The notes: generated by a model not told the origin, from the letters alone. DNA of 64,000 nt from Coregonus clupeaformis (GCF_020615455.1 NW_025533763.1:385423-449422); one strand, 5' to 3'; shown: positions 45,675 to 58,452, counted from the stretch's first letter. Program-made: numbers and translations.

Positions 45675-47270
45675 TATAAATATCCATAATTCTATTATGA
45701 CCTTCCTCATCCTGAGAATAACTACAGATCATCATCTCAATGCATTGTTAGTACTATTAATTTAACAGTGTATATACCTCCTACCCAAATTAGCAAATGT
45801 AGATAAATCCAAATCTATTATCGACACAGCTAACCAACCCCTTCCTTCCCCGGCACTTAAATCTTCTGGCGTCTCTTCATGATGTTCTTCAGACAGCTTC
45901 ATAGTTCAAAGTGAATTGCCCATGACAATGTCCCAACTTCAATGTCTCATCCGAGTCACCACCATCTCTACAACCTCATTGTGTCTTGTCCATTTGCCAA
46001 CCAGTATACCAACAACATGAGAAATGTTGTATTTGAACAGATCTTTCTCCATTCTCACTCAATGGTGGACTCCTGTCCCACTCCGTCGAGATAAAAAACA
46101 TAAGAGAAAATCCGTTGCCAGCTTGGATTGTCTGTTGTAGACCGGTCGCAGGTAGAAGTGGAGGAACGTCTTCAACGTCTCTGATGTTCATCTTCAGCCG
46201 GTTCACAGGTTGTTTCTTCTTTAGGTTCACACCATTCTAGACCAAATGATCCCTGCTATGCATCAAGACACCATCTGTATTTACCTCAAGAGAAGACAGA
46301 ACATAACAGTTTAATTGAGTTCATTTCTAATCCAAGAAATCCATATAAGCATTGACTATATGACAAATTATTATGTTTGACCAATTATTCTTAATACCAA
46401 TTTCTAATATACTCCCCAATTTCTGTTAGGTAAACCCTCCACAGATATAGAAATGAATGGTGTGACAGTCAGGTGATTCTTTAAATTCTGGAAGATCTTG
46501 AAGTTCTTGGAGGTGTGTCCCTCCGCCGAGGGAATCAGCCAGAACACGTAGCTCATCAGTAGCATTCCCCTTGCCATCGTCTCCCATCACCTGATCCTTG
46601 TCAGCTCCAGCATCCTCAGCTCCCTCATCTCTAGGTGGTCGGTTTCCTCCTAGTACTCTGTTGCAGTGGTTTAGATGATACCAGGTCCATCTCCCCTCTA
46701 TCCGTACATCCGTTGGTGTAGACTGGGTGACGATGTATGGTCCTTTTAGCTCTGACCCTTCTTCCGTCACTAGGGTCTAGGATCACGCAGAGTCCTTCTC
46801 CATTTATCAACATCGCTCTGTGGAGTGAGTCCTTCTGGCAGCGTACCAATAGGGAAGTTGAGAATCCCTGCTGCAAAGACACACAGACACAGACAGACAC
46901 AAAAGAAAACAATGCTCCGCAGTGGCGATGCCATCTTCCTCCTCTGGGTTGGAACACTCCTACAGTGGGATAGATGCAGGTATCTCTCTCTGCTACTTTC
47001 CCCTCCATAGAGGTAACCAGCAACACCTAGTACTGACCTCCCCACCTAGGTTTTGTCCATCTCTGACTTCTTTAATCCTTTACCGCCAGTCTCCAGGGTG
47101 CATACAATGCCCAGATTCTCCTGTTAGGTTTGGCAGAGAAGCCTTCACCCGTGGGAAGTCTTAGGCACATTGTTAGGTGACACAACATATGCTACCATAC
47201 CCTGTCTTCTTATCAGTCAGGAGAAGCCTTGATATTAGGAAGTGCACATTTTTTGCATCTTGTTATAGGT
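45675..47270 (-). pseudogene. Endogenous retrovirus relic, second copy
   Basis: Related to 15457-16185 but longer. The minus strand shows RYLHLSHCRSVP, close to the integrase end of the 33-38 kb provirus, followed by a leader-like MASPLRSIVFFCVCLCLCVF. Another frame at 46770-46426 has GPYIVTQSTPTDVRIEGRW and TWYHLNHCNRV. Frames are broken throughout and I cannot order the parts as a normal provirus. Confidence 0.45.
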
Positions 47271-48560
47271 CACTAGTTTCATAAACATCCTGCCTTATAC
47301 CACAAATACACGTTCACCTAAAAAATGTAATCTAACCCATAACTACTAATTACTACTGCTCATATTCTTAATTCAATTTGCATATTTACCACAAAAAAAA
47401 TTCAAAAAATAAAATGTTTTTACCAAAAAGCCTTATGCGAGCAGTACTTCCCCCCTTTGGACACATGACTCACATCGTGATTAATGCGTTCAAAAAACCA
47501 AAACAACAACATTGCCTGTTAAACCAAAATAATAAATGACATTAAAATGACAACATTTGATAATACCTTAACTTAATTGTATCCCATTAAGTAATTCAAG
47601 TAATATCAACATTGACTAGCGCCATGTGTTCCTCATTCAGGACTAGCTCTCTCACTCTGACCTTATTAAGGTCTGAATCATAGATATGACTATTGCCAAA
47701 TTATACAATTCTTCATAATTATCAGTATTATAAATTACCCTCAACTCTGTATAATAAATTACCTACCTCTTCAAGGTAAAATGAAGCTCTGGTTTACTCT
47801 TAATGGAGACTGTTTTTCCAGATATCGGTCTACTAAGTTGGCTATCCATTACTTTTATTAGTTCATCCAATATTAGTAATCAAATACGAATCAAATCCCC
47901 AACTTGATCTTTATTAAGATTTTGTTTGCCTATTTTGTCATTGGTGCCATGATTCAACATGATCGCTCTGAGCATTTGTTGTTGAATCACAGCACCATGT
48001 TATTGTCTTATTTGCTATTTCTCCTTACATCTGTTTACGTACTTGAATACCACTCATCTGTTTCCCTCAACAAAATATTGCATTTTAAACGTTCGTTACA
48101 GCTCAGCTTTACCACAGATAAGCAGAATTTAACCTATTAACTAAATGAAAGTCTGCTTACCTGTTAGTTCGGCTGTAAACTGCATCCTGTTTGCTTAGAC
48201 GGCAATCTGTTATGACGAAGTTTCTCTGGTATCTCGTACTTCAGGATGTAAGAGAGTAGTCGACCACTTAGATGGAGAGTTGATTCATTGCTATTTAATG
48301 GTTACAGTACAGGATTCAATGACAAGCGGTACGGGCTTAGCCTCTTGTCATCTGAATGACTTCCATAGAAAACCTCTCAGTTTATATAACGCTCTCCGAG
48401 CTACTTCCATCCAACAGTTGCCAACCATTATTGAGTGTCACTCATCTCCTACAATAGGATCCCCGTACATAGTATTGTGTGGCACCCTAGCCAGGCCATT
48501 CCATCATGTACTCTTTCTAAGATTAGCAACAGTGGCCCCCTAATCTATCTTGGCACGCCG
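47271..48560. other. Unassigned, possibly retroviral LTR/leader
   Basis: AT-rich with a minus-strand purine run (CCAAAGGGGGGAAG, about 47450-47462) like a polypurine tract. No gene. Confidence 0.3.
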
Positions 48561-48639
48561 ACCTTCTGGCCCCCCCATCCGTGACCGACACAACACATGG
48601 CGTATCCTTCTACTCTCTCTCACCTACAGCTGATGACTT

Positions 48640-49135
48640 TAAAGACATTAATAAATGCTGTATCAAAAGACGTTATATCAAACACCTTCCTAATATTGTG
48701 TTACCTCCCCACTTTTGCCCTCAGAACAGCCTCAATTCGTGTTGAAAGCGTTCCACAGGTATGCTGGCCCATGTTGACGTCGATTCTTCCCACAGTTGTG
48801 TCAAGTTGGCTGGATGTCCTTTGTGTGGTGTACCATGAGCGTGAAAAACCCAGCAGCGTTGCAGTTCTTGACACAAACCGGTGCGCCTGGCACCTATTAC
48901 CATACCCCGTTCAAAGGCACTTCAATATTTTGTCTTTCCCATTCACCCTCTGAATGGCATACACACACAATCCATGTCTCAATTGTCTCCAGGCTTAAAC
49001 ATCCTTCTTTAACCCGTCCCGTCCCCTTCATCTACAAGTGACATCAATAAGGGATCATAGCGTTCACCTGGATTCACCTGCTCAGTCTGTCATGGAAAGA
49101 GCAGGTGTCCTTAATGTTTTGTCCACTTAGTGTAA
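48640..49135 (-). mobile_element. Interspersed repeat, likely non-autonomous DNA element
   Basis: I recognise CTCAGAACAGCCTCAATTCG, AGTTGTGTCAAGTTGGCTGG and AGCAGGTGTCCTTAATGTTT as parts of a very common salmonid repeat. Only one copy is in the window; strand and class are not certain. Confidence 0.45.
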
Positions 49136-49323
49136 ATTGCACAATAATGATCCATTGATGGATTTTTCTTATGTAGTCTATTGTTTTTTCTATATTGAAC
49201 CTGCCTGCCACCCACCCGCCTGGGGACTGTGGGTTATGAGCCAACCCCCGCATCACTAGCTTGCATGTTCTGCAGCCTTGTAGAGATAGGGAGGGGATGA
49301 CTGGGAGGCAGGTTGGCATTTAT

Positions 49324-49562
49324 TGTCATGAATCTTGCCCTGGAGGCAGTTCTGCAAAGTGGTCACCAGCTGGCACAGGCATAAAGTAATAATATCTGAT
49401 TTTAATGCTAACCTTAACCTCACTGCTAATCCTTACCTTAAATTAAGACCATAAAACAAAATTATTTTCCACAAATATTTACGATATAGCCAATTTTGAC
49501 TTTGCAGCTGGCATATCTAGAGGAAATCGCGCAGTTCTGCCTCCAGGGCAAGATTCATGACA
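49324..49562. mobile_element. 239-bp MITE
   Basis: A perfect 26-bp terminal inverted repeat (TGTCATGAATCTTGCCCTGG plus AGGCAG) at 49324-49349 and 49537-49562. Confidence 0.8.
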
Positions 49563-49721
49563 AAAGTCAACCTACGACTGGGAGAGGACAATGTGAAATC
49601 GATAACGAAATTGTTTTGACAATTAACATGCTTTTTATTATGAAAAGTACAATATATCCATGCACAATAGTACAATTATGGAGCATATGTCCATATAGTT
49701 TCAATGTTTAAACAGAGGATA

Positions 49722-50255
49722 CATCTACAACTTATCCAGAACGCTGCAGCCCGTCTGGTGTTCATCCTTCCCAAGTTCTCTCATGTCACCCCGCTCCTCC
49801 GAACACTCCACTGGCTTCCAGTTGAGGCTCGCATCTACTACAAGACCATGGTGATTGCCTACGGAGCTGTGAGGGGAACGCCACCTCCTTACCTTCAGGC
49901 TCTGATCAGACCCTACACCCAAACGAGGGCACTACGTTCATCCACCTCTGGCCTGCTAGCCCCCCTACCTCTACGGAAGCACAGTTCCCGCTCAGCCCAG
50001 TCAAAGCTATTCGCTGCTCTGGCACCCCAATGGTGGAACAAGCTCCCCCACGATGCCAGGACAGCGGAGTCACTGACCACCTTCCGGAGACACTTGAAAC
50101 CCCACCTCTTTAAGGAATACCTGGAATAGTATAAAAGTAATCCTTCTACCCCCCCTGTGGTTGTCCCACTGGCTATCATATGTTGAATGCCCCAGTTTGT
50201 AAGTGTCTCTGGATAAGAGCGTCTGCTAAATGATGTCAATGTAAATGTAACATCT
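49722..50255 (+). mobile_element. L2-type LINE, 5'-truncated 3' end
   Basis: Encodes the last ~135 residues of ORF2 without a break (ARLVFILPKFSHVTPLL, PHLFKEYLE, stop at 50127), then the 3' UTR and tail GATAAGAGCGTCTGCTAAAT. About 90 percent identical by eye to 41396-41850. Confidence 0.85.
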
Positions 50256-51112
50256 AAAACAGTATCAACAAAGTGCAGTCTGTTCTGAGTATGTTACCTT
50301 AACGTCAACTCATAACGTCCCACTATAACTTCATGGGAGGCTAGTGGAAAGACTGCATGTTGTTTTGGGTGGATTCATCAACATTTGCAGAATATTCCTG
50401 TAATGTCAGATGGCATCTTGTCAGACGGCAACAGCCTAGTCGGCTGCAGACACTCATAAGGAGTTCAAGTCGTTTATTTGCCATTTGCAGGTATTAAAAG
50501 TAATACATACATTGTAATTCCTTGTTGGAGCTCATATAGGACAGTACATACCAGTGGAGGCTGCTGAGGGGAGGACGGCTCATAATAATCGCTGGAACGG
50601 AGCCAATTAAATGGCATCAAACACATGGAAACCATGGAAACCATGTATTTGATGTATTTGATACCATTCCACTCCAGCCATTACAAGCCTGTCCTCCGCA
50701 ACTAAGGTCTCACCAACCTCCTGTGGTACGTACACACAAACAGTAAAATATATCATAAGAACATCAATAAAACATGCAAAGTGGGAAAAGATCATAAAAG
50801 GAAAAAATGTTCAGTCATGTTCTAAAAGTCTGATGGAAACAGTTTAGATTGCTTGATTTAACAGGCAGATAGAACTGGGATAGAAGCTGTTCTGGAACCT
50901 GGGATCCAGAAACTGCCTAGCAACCACTGGTCCTCACTAGACTGGTGCCCTGTATGTCTATTTGTTCATTGGAGTTTATCAGGTTTTGAAGTGATGTCTG
51001 TGTTTGTTGGACACTTAGTGCTGGAATGAGGAGTCTGTTTGTTCCCAATTCTATCAGAAATGATGGTCCTCATTTGAAGGTCCTGAGTCAAGGTCCTCAC
51101 TATTATAGGAAG
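50256..51112. other. Foldback MITE copy 2 (50552-50726), rest unassigned
   Basis: CAGTGGAGGCTGCTGAGGGG at 50552 pairs imperfectly with the right end; the centre, AACACATGGAAACCATG and ATTTGATGTATTTGATACC, folds back. Related to 29863-30023. No gene in the remainder. Confidence 0.6.
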
Positions 51113-51115
51113 ATG

Positions 51116-51292
51116 TGTGAGTGTGTGTCCAGTGTGTGTGTGTGTGTCCAGTGTGTGTGTGTGTGTGTGTGTGTGTCCAATATGTGTGTGTGTGTCTCCT
51201 GTGTATGTGTGTGTCCAGTGTGTGTGTCCAGTGTGTGTGTGTCTCCTGTGTGTGTCCATTGTGTGTGTGTGTGTGGGTGTGTGTCCAGCATG
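51116..51292. repeat. TG/TCCAG array
   Basis: Same composite array as at 60870-63005, shorter; it abuts the Tc1 element at 51297. Confidence 0.92.
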
Positions 51293-51296
51293 TATA

Positions 51297-52915
51297 CAGT
51301 GCCCTCCACTATTATTGGCACCCCTGTTTAAGATGTGGTCGAGGACTTCCAAAAATTCTCCTTTTTTTTTAAACAACATAGAACCCAAATGCAAAAAAAT
51401 AGAAAAATCCAACATTTTATTTAAGTACATTACTTTGGTGGTAAAAAAAAAATTACACATTTAGAAAAAAAAAACTTGAAATCATGTGTCCCACAATTAT
51501 TGCCACCCCTAACAATTCCGCTTTAAAATTTTAATTGATTTTTTTAAAATATATTTTTCTGTAGTTGCTAAAGTTGGTCAGGGTATCTAGGAACGTTTAA
51601 TTAGTAATTCATGACTTCCTGTTTCCCTGGGGTATAAATATGACGTGACACAGAGGCCTAATTCTCTTACCCATTTGTCAACATGGCAAAGACAAGAGAA
51701 CACACCATTCAAGTAAGGCAGATTTGTGTCGACCTTCATAAGTCAGGCAATGGCTACAAGAAAATAGCCACTCGCCTTAACTTGCCCGTATCTACAGTCA
51801 GAGGAATCATTAAGAAGTTTAAAACAACTGGAACAGTGACAAACAAGGCTGGAAGAGGTCCCAAGTTTATCTTGCCACAACTTACAGTGAGGAGGATGGT
51901 AAGAGAAGTAAAAAAAAGTCCTAAGCTCACTGTCACAGAATTGCATCAAAGAGTGGCATCTTGGGGTCACAAAGTCTCCAAAACAACCATCAGGCGCTCT
52001 CTACATGCCAACAAGCTGTTTGGGAGGCATGCAAGGAAAAAAGCCTTTTCTCACTAACACTCACAAACGTAAACGTCTGGAGTTTGCTAAGCGGCACTGG
52101 GACTTCAACTGGGATCGTGTGCTTTGGTCAGATGAGACTAAGATTGAGCTTTTTGGCAACAAACACTCTAAGTGGGTCTGGCGTAAAACAAAAGATGAGT
52201 ATGCCGAAAAGCACCTCATGCCCACCTTGAAGTATGGTGGAGGATCTGTGATGCTGTGGGCCTGTTTCTCTTCCAAAGGCCCTGGGAACCTTGTTAGGGT
52301 GCATGGCATTATGAACGCTTTGAACTACCAGGACATTTTAAATAAAAACCTGATGGCCTCTGCCAGAAAGCTGAAGATGGGTCGTCATTGGGTCTTTCAG
52401 CAGGATAATGATCCAAAACATGTGGCAAAATCTACACAAAAATGGTTCAGCAGTCACAAACTCAAGTTCCTCCCATGGCTATCTCAGTCCCCAGACCTCA
52501 ACCCAATCGAAAACCCGTGGGGCGAGCTAAAGAGGAGAGTGCATAAGAGAGGACCCAGGACACTGGATGATCTAGAAAGATTGTGCAAAGAAGAATGGTC
52601 AAAGATCCCTCTCTCTGTGTTCTCCAATCTTGTGAAATGTTATAGGAGGAGATTAAGTGCTGTCTTGTTAGCAAAAGTGGGTTGTACAAAGTATTAACAT
52701 CAGGGGTGCCAATAATTGTGGGACACATGATTTCAAGTTTTTTTTTTTTCTAAATGTGTGATTTTTTTTTTACACCAAAGTAATGTACTTAAATAAAATA
52801 TTGGATTTTTCTCTTTTTTTGCATTTGGGTTCTATGTTGTTTAAAAAAAAAGAGAATTTTTGGAAGTCCTCGACCACATCTTAAACAGGGGTGCCAATAA
52901 TAGTGGAGGGCACTG
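51297..52915 (+). mobile_element. Nearly intact Tc1-like element
   Basis: Ends CAGTGCCCTCCACTATTATT and its complement, flanked by TA (51295-51296 and 52916-52917). Terminal inverted repeats are about 215 bp, long for this family, with a second internal motif GGGACACATGATTTCAAG. Confidence 0.92.
51683..52697 (+). pseudogene. Tc1-like transposase with one frameshift
   Basis: Frame 1 (51683-52057) encodes the paired helix-turn-helix DNA-binding domain (VRQICVDLHKSGNGYKKIA, VSKTTIRRSLHAN). Frame 2 (to 52697) encodes the DD34E catalytic domain: WSDETKIELFG, QQDNDPKHVAK and SPDLNPIENPWGELK, ending KVGCTKY. The break is a run of six A at 52037-52042, where family members suggest five. Total span is 338 codons plus one base. 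All three catalytic residues and both terminal repeats are present, so the copy is young. Confidence 0.9.
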
Positions 52916-52917
52916 TA

Positions 52918-53166
52918 TATACTGTAGCTATAGCCAACCATTGAACGTTATCCTGCTCCCAAATATATATATACTGTAGCTATAGCCAACCACTGAACGT
53001 TATCCTGCTCCCAAATATATATACTGTAGCTATAGCCAACCACTGAACGTTATCCTGCTCCCATATATATATACTGTAGCTATAGCCAACCACTGAATGT
53101 TACCCTGCCCCCAAATATATATACTGTAGCTATAGCCAACCACTGAACGTTATCCTGCTCCCAAAT

Positions 53167-53197
<31 letters not shown>

Positions 53198-54277
53198 CTA
53201 TAGCCAACCACTGAATGTTACCCTGCTCCCAAATATATATACTCTAGCTATAGCCAACCACTGAACGTTATCCTGCTCCCAAGTATATATACTGTAGCTA
53301 TAGCCAACCACTGAACGTTATCATGCTCCCAAATACATATACTGTAGCTATAGCCAACCACTGAATGTTATCCTGTTCCCAAATATATATATACTGTAGC
53401 TATAGCCAACCACTGAACGTTATCCTGCTCCCAAATATATATACTGTAGCTATAGCCAACCACTGAATGTTATCCTGCTCCCAAATATATATACTGTAGC
53501 TATAGCCAACCACTGAACGTTATCCTGCTCCCAAATATATATACTGTAGCTATAGCCAACCACTGAACGTTATCCTGCTCCCAAATATATATATATACTG
53601 TAGCTATAGCCAATCACTGAACGTTATCCTGCTCCCAAATATATATATATATACTGTAGCTATAGCCAACCACTGAACGTTATCCTGCTCCCAAATATAT
53701 ATACTGTAGCTATAGCCAACCACTGGACGTTATCCTGCTCCCAAATATATATATACTGTAGCTATAGCCAACCACTGGATGTTATCCTGCTCCCAAATAT
53801 ATATATATATACTGTAGCTATAGCCAACCACTGAACGTTATCCTGCTCCCAAATATATATACTGTAGCTATAGCCAACCACTGGACGTTATCCTGCTCCC
53901 AAATATATATATACTGTAGCTATAGCCAACCACTGGATGTTATCCTGCTCCCAAATATATATATATATACTGTAGCTATAGCCAACCACTGAACGTTATC
54001 CTGCTCCCAAATATATATACTGTAGCTATAGCCAACCACTGGACGTTATCCTGCTCCCAAATATATATATACTGTAGCTATAGCCAACCACTGAATGTTA
54101 TCCTGCTCCCAAATATATATACTGTAGCTATAGCCAACCACTGAACGTTATCCTGCTCCCAAATATATATACTGTAGCTATAGCCAACCACTGAACGTTA
54201 TCCTGCTCCCAAATATATATATATATATATATATATACTCTGTAGCTATAGCCAACCACTGAACGTCATCCTGCTCC

Positions 54278-54346
<69 letters not shown>

Positions 54347-54466
54347 TGTAGCTATAGCCAACCACTGAATGTTATCCTGCTCCCAAATATATATACTGTA
54401 GCTTTAACCAACCACTGAATGTTATCCTGCTCCCAAATATATATACTGTAGCTATAGCCAACCATC
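52918..54466. repeat. 50-bp minisatellite with variable TA run
   Basis: About 30 copies of ACTGTAGCTATAGCCAACCA plus CTGAACGTTATCCTGCTCCC, separated by AAATATATAT runs of changing length (one TA run at 54285-54343). It begins at the TA target of the Tc1 element. Confidence 0.97.
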
Positions 54467-54769
54467 GCCGTTGATATGGTCAGTAGTGACTTTGCCACAT
54501 GATAGGTAAACAAACAAACAGGCAAGTAGCCTACAAGCGGAGTATGAAAAATGTCTGCACTCACTAAAAACAAGCGGATTCAGCAACACGGACACCGATG
54601 GAAATTCTTGCGATTTGACAGTTCCCAAAGGACATGAACTGGTTGAATCAACATTGTTTCTACTTTATAGGACAAGGCTTAATCAGTTTTATGGGAAACC
54701 AGCCAATAGTGTACAGCCATAATATAAATGTTTAATGTCTGTTTCCACTAGATTGCGTTACTGACTGAC
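54467..54769. other. Unique spacer
   Basis: No gene or repeat recognised. Confidence 0.6.
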
Positions 54770-55395
54770 CAGACTGTCTGACCTGCACTGCCTCCTCCTG
54801 ACTGATATCTAACCAGCCCAGAGGCTTGAAGAGACATTAGACTGTCTGACTGATATCTAACCAGCCCAGAGGCTTGAAGAGACATTAGACTGTCTGACTG
54901 ATATCTAACCAGCCCAGAGGCTTGAAGAGACATTAGACTGTCTGACTGATATCTAACCAGCCCAGAGGCTTGAAGAGACATTAGACTGTCTGACTGATAT
55001 CTAATCAGCCCAGAGGCTTGAAGAGACATTAGACTGTCTGACTGATGTCTAACCAGCTCAGAGGCTTGAAGAGACATTAGACTGTCTGACTGATATCTAA
55101 CCAGCCCAGAGGCTTGAAGAGACATTAGACTGTCTGACTGATATCTAACCAGCCCAGAGGCTTGAAGAGACATTAGACTGTCTGACTGATATCTAACCAG
55201 CCCAGAGGCTTGAAGAGACATTAGACTGTCTGACTGATATCTAACCAGCCCAGAGGCTTGAAGAGACATTAGACTGTCTGACTGATATCTAACCAGCCCA
55301 GAGGCTTGAAGAGACATTAGACAGTCTGACCTGCACTGCCTCCTCCTGACTGATATCTAACCAGCCCAGAGGCTTGAAGAGACATTAGACTGTTT
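54770..55395. repeat. 48-bp minisatellite
   Basis: About 13 copies of a unit with CTGATATCTAACCAGCCCAG and AGACATTAGACTGTCTGA. Because 48 is a multiple of three it leaves a 16-residue open frame on the minus strand, which is not a gene. Confidence 0.97.
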
Positions 55396-55676
55396 GAGCT
55401 ACACTGCCTCCTCCTGTGAGAGCCACGTCAGGCGACACTACACCGTCCCAACAATGCACACACACATCCTGGTCGAGGTCACTGGAGACGGGGGGACACA
55501 AAGGCCACCATGGCAACGCTGGAAAGACAAAGATAACTCAAGGTAATTTTCTGTTATTTAACGTAACTGAATGCCACTGACAATATCCCAATTTGATAAA
55601 TACTCCTATTTGATAAACCATTTCTTTGCATTTCAGTTAGAGAAACTAAACTGTGAACTGTGTGTGTCATGCTTAG

Positions 55677-56051
55677 GAAAGTGACACTGAGGAGGAGGAG
55701 GAGGAGGAGGAGGAAAGGGGGAGCTTCTGTAAAAAGATGAAGATGCAAGTTATTAAAGTGGAAGAAGATTCTGCTGAGGAGAATTCTGACAAACTATTGA
55801 GGAGGATATATGAGCTAGAGCAACAGAACAGAAACATCGATATAGACTTGAAGCAGGAGAACTCTGAATTAAAGAAAACTTCTAAGGACTTGAAGCAGAA
55901 GAACTCTGAGCTAGAGAACACTTCTGAAGACTTAAAGCAGAAGAACTCTGAACTAGAGAAAACTTATGAAGACTTGAAGCAGAATAACTCTGAACTAGAG
56001 AAAGACTTGGAGCAGAAGAATCAACAGGAAAAGTCATGTTCTATAAATTAA
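55677..56051 (+). CDS. Last exon of a coiled-coil protein
   Basis: After acceptor-like CATGCTTAG the frame runs ESDTEEEEEEEEERGSF, then a helix of repeated 14-residue units (two heptads each) of the type SELEKTSEDLKQKN, about five copies, ending EKSCSIN and TAA at 56049-56051. A poly(A) signal lies at 56130. The final four residues, CSIN, have the shape of a prenylation (CaaX) box. An upstream exon with donor CTCAAG/GTAATT may end at 55541, but the phases do not match. If the acceptor is wrong, an internal ATG at 55737 would give 104 residues. No family recognised. Confidence 0.5.
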   Translation, partial: ESDTEEEEEEEEERGSFCKKMKMQVIKVEEDSAEENSDKLLRRIYELEQQNRNIDIDLKQENSELKKTSKDLKQKNSELENTSEDLKQKNSELEKTYEDLKQNNSELEKDLEQKNQQEKSCSIN

Positions 56052-56129
56052 GCTCAGACTACACTAAAAGAAGGCGCTACCTAGAACCATAACGCTTCTT
56101 CAATTATCTTCGTAGGAGAACCCTCTGAA

Positions 56130-56135
56130 AATAAA
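56130..56135 (+). terminator. Poly(A) signal
   Basis: AATAAA 79 bp after the stop of the coiled-coil exon. Confidence 0.55.
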
Positions 56136-56196
56136 CCTTTTTTGTAATCACTGTTTATATCCATTTCTACTCAGAACAGACTAATAATACCCACCC

Positions 56197-57026
56197 AGTC
56201 CTGTAGATGAATACCTCTCTGAGTGGTTCTACAGTGTCTCAGTCCTGTAGATGAATACCTCTCTGAGTGGTTCTACAGTGTCCCAGTCCTGTAGATGAAT
56301 ACCTCTCTGATTGGTTCTAGTGTCCCAGTCCTGTAGATGAATACCTCTCTGAGTGGTTTTACAGTGTCTCAGTCCTGTAGATGAATACCTCTCTGAGTGG
56401 TTTTACAGTGTCTCAGTCCTGTAGATGAATACCTCTCTGAGTGGTTTTACAGTGTCCCAGTCCTGTAGATGAATACCTCTCTGAGTGGTTCCCCAGTGTC
56501 TCCGTCCTGTAGATGAATACCTCTCTGAGTGGTTCTACAGTGTCCCAGTCCTGTAGATGAATACCTCTCTGAGTGGTTTTACAGTGTCCCAGTCCTGTAG
56601 ATGAATATCTCTCTGAGTGGTTCTATAGTGTCCCAGTCCTGTAGATGAATACCTCTCTGAGTGGTTCTCCAGTGTCCCAGTCCTGTAGATGAATACCTCT
56701 CTGAGTGGTTCTCCAGTGTCCCAGTCCTGTAGATGAATACCTCTCTGAGTGGTTCTACAGTGTCTCAGTCCTGTAGATGAATACCTCTCTGAGTGGTTTT
56801 ACAGTGTCTCAGTCCTGTAGATGAATACCTCTCTGAGTGGTTTTACAGTGTCCCAGTCCTGTAGATGAATACCTCTCTGAGTGGTTTTACAGTGTCCCAG
56901 TCCTGTAGATGAATACCTCTCTGAGTGGTTTTACAGTGTCTCAGTCCTGTAGATGAATACCTCTCTGAGTGGTTTTACAGTGTCTCAGTCCTGTAGATGA
57001 ATACCTCTCTGAGTGGTTCTACAATG
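56197..57026. repeat. 44-bp minisatellite
   Basis: About 19 copies of AGTCCTGTAGATGAATACCT followed by CTCTGAGTGG and a variable TTCTACAGTGTCCC end. Confidence 0.97.
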
Positions 57027-57039
57027 TTTCTCCACTGTG

Positions 57040-57458
57040 TTTAATCTGCATGATATATCAGCTCTTACTGGTCAGAATTGAAGGAATGATGGATGGCGCT
57101 AAACACAGAGAAATTCTTGAGGGAAACCTGTTTCAGTCTTCCAGAGATTTGAGACTGGGACGGAGGTTCACCTTCCAGCAGGTCAATGACCCTAAGCATA
57201 CTGCTAAAGCAACACTTGAGTGGTTTAAGGGGAAACATTTAAATATCTTGTAGTAATAGTTATGCACGCTCACGTTTTCAGTTTCTTCGTCTTGTTTCTT
57301 GTTTGTTTCACAATAAAAAATATTTTTCATCTTCAAAGTGGTAGGCATGTTGTGTAAATCAATTGATACAAACCCCCCAAAAAATCAATTTTAATTCCAG
57401 GTTATTAGGCAACAAAATAGGAAAAATGCCAAGGGGAGTGAATACTTTTCGCAAACCA

Positions 57459-57460
<2 letters not shown>
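57040..57460 (+). pseudogene. Tc1-like transposase end and 3' terminal region
   Basis: Reads RIEGMMDGAKHREILEGNLF and FTFQQVNDPKHTAKATLEWF, then a stop; the rest of the catalytic domain including Glu is deleted. The Asp before NDPKH is Val. The 3' terminal part (GTGAATACTTTTCGCA) follows, then (TA)n at 57461-57520. Confidence 0.75.
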
Positions 57461-57520
<60 letters not shown>

Positions 57521-57523
<3 letters not shown>

Positions 57524-57980
57524 TTATAATTAAAATTAATATGTTTTGTTTAACTGATTGAACAAACGTTTTTTTAAAACTTTTATTTGTGGTGTGGTTT
57601 TCATATCAGCCCTTTTGAGCTTCCCATCCTCACCTGAACACCGTTTTTACCTGTTTATTTATCTGCAGTGTTTTGTCTTTCACTTCTTTTCTTTGGTGTG
57701 AATAAAACCTAAAACCTAATTGAGAAATGGTTTCACTTGCAATTACTTGTTATGTTTAAACCGTGATTTAAACTGAGACTCAGTGATATGACATGTAAGG
57801 CTGTGTGTCTGCTTGATTTCATATATGTACCTGATTTCCATTCAGATTGCTTTGTCCAGCCAAGTGGCACTTTGTGGGATACATTGAATGTAATGGAGTT
57901 GAAGTTGTGTTCCCAGCTGTCCACAGGATGACGCCAGAGCAGCATAACTGGACGGGTGAGACATGAGTAATATACCAGGG
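57521..57980. other. No gene recognised
   Basis: AATAAA occurs at about 57701 but no exon can be tied to it. Confidence 0.5.
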
Positions 57981-57985
57981 AAATA

Positions 57986-58442
57986 CACTATATATACAAA
58001 AGTATGTGGACAACCCTTCAAATTAGTGGATTCGGCTATTTCAGCCAAACCCGTTGCTGACATGTGTATGAAATCGAGCACACAGCCATGCAATCTCCAT
58101 AGACAAACTTTGGCAGTAGAATGGCCTTACTGAAGTGCTCATTGACTTTCAACATGGCACCGTCATAGAATGCCACCTTTCCAACAAGTCACATTTCTGC
58201 CCTGCTAGAGCTGCCCCGGTCAACTGTAAGTGCTTTTATTGTGAAGTGGAAATGTCTAGGAGCAACAACGGCTCAGCCGTGAAGTTGTAGGCCACACAAG
58301 CTCACAGAACGGGACCGCTTAGTGTCTATGGAGATTGCATGGCTGTGTGCTCGATTTTATACACCTGTCAGCAACCGGTGTGGCTGAAATATCCAAATCC
58401 ACTAATTTGAAAGGGTGTCCACATACTGCTGTATATATAGTG
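57986..58442. mobile_element. Tc1-like non-autonomous element
   Basis: Terminal inverted repeats of about 120 bp (CACTATATATACAAAAGTAT; inverse at the right) flanked by TA. The interior keeps leader and helix-turn-helix remnants (GCTGCCCCGGTCAACTGTAA). A relic of the same family is at 32690-33000. Confidence 0.85.
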
Positions 58443-58452
58443 TATAGTTACA

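Noticed and set aside
54748..55317. 189-residue minus-strand frame of 16-residue repeats
   Set aside because: The 48-bp minisatellite has no stop in this frame; no splice site, start context or relative supports a gene.
55420..55541. Upstream exon of the 55677 coiled-coil gene
   Set aside because: The donor CTCAAG/GTAATT looks fair, but joining it in the required frame puts TAA just before the junction.
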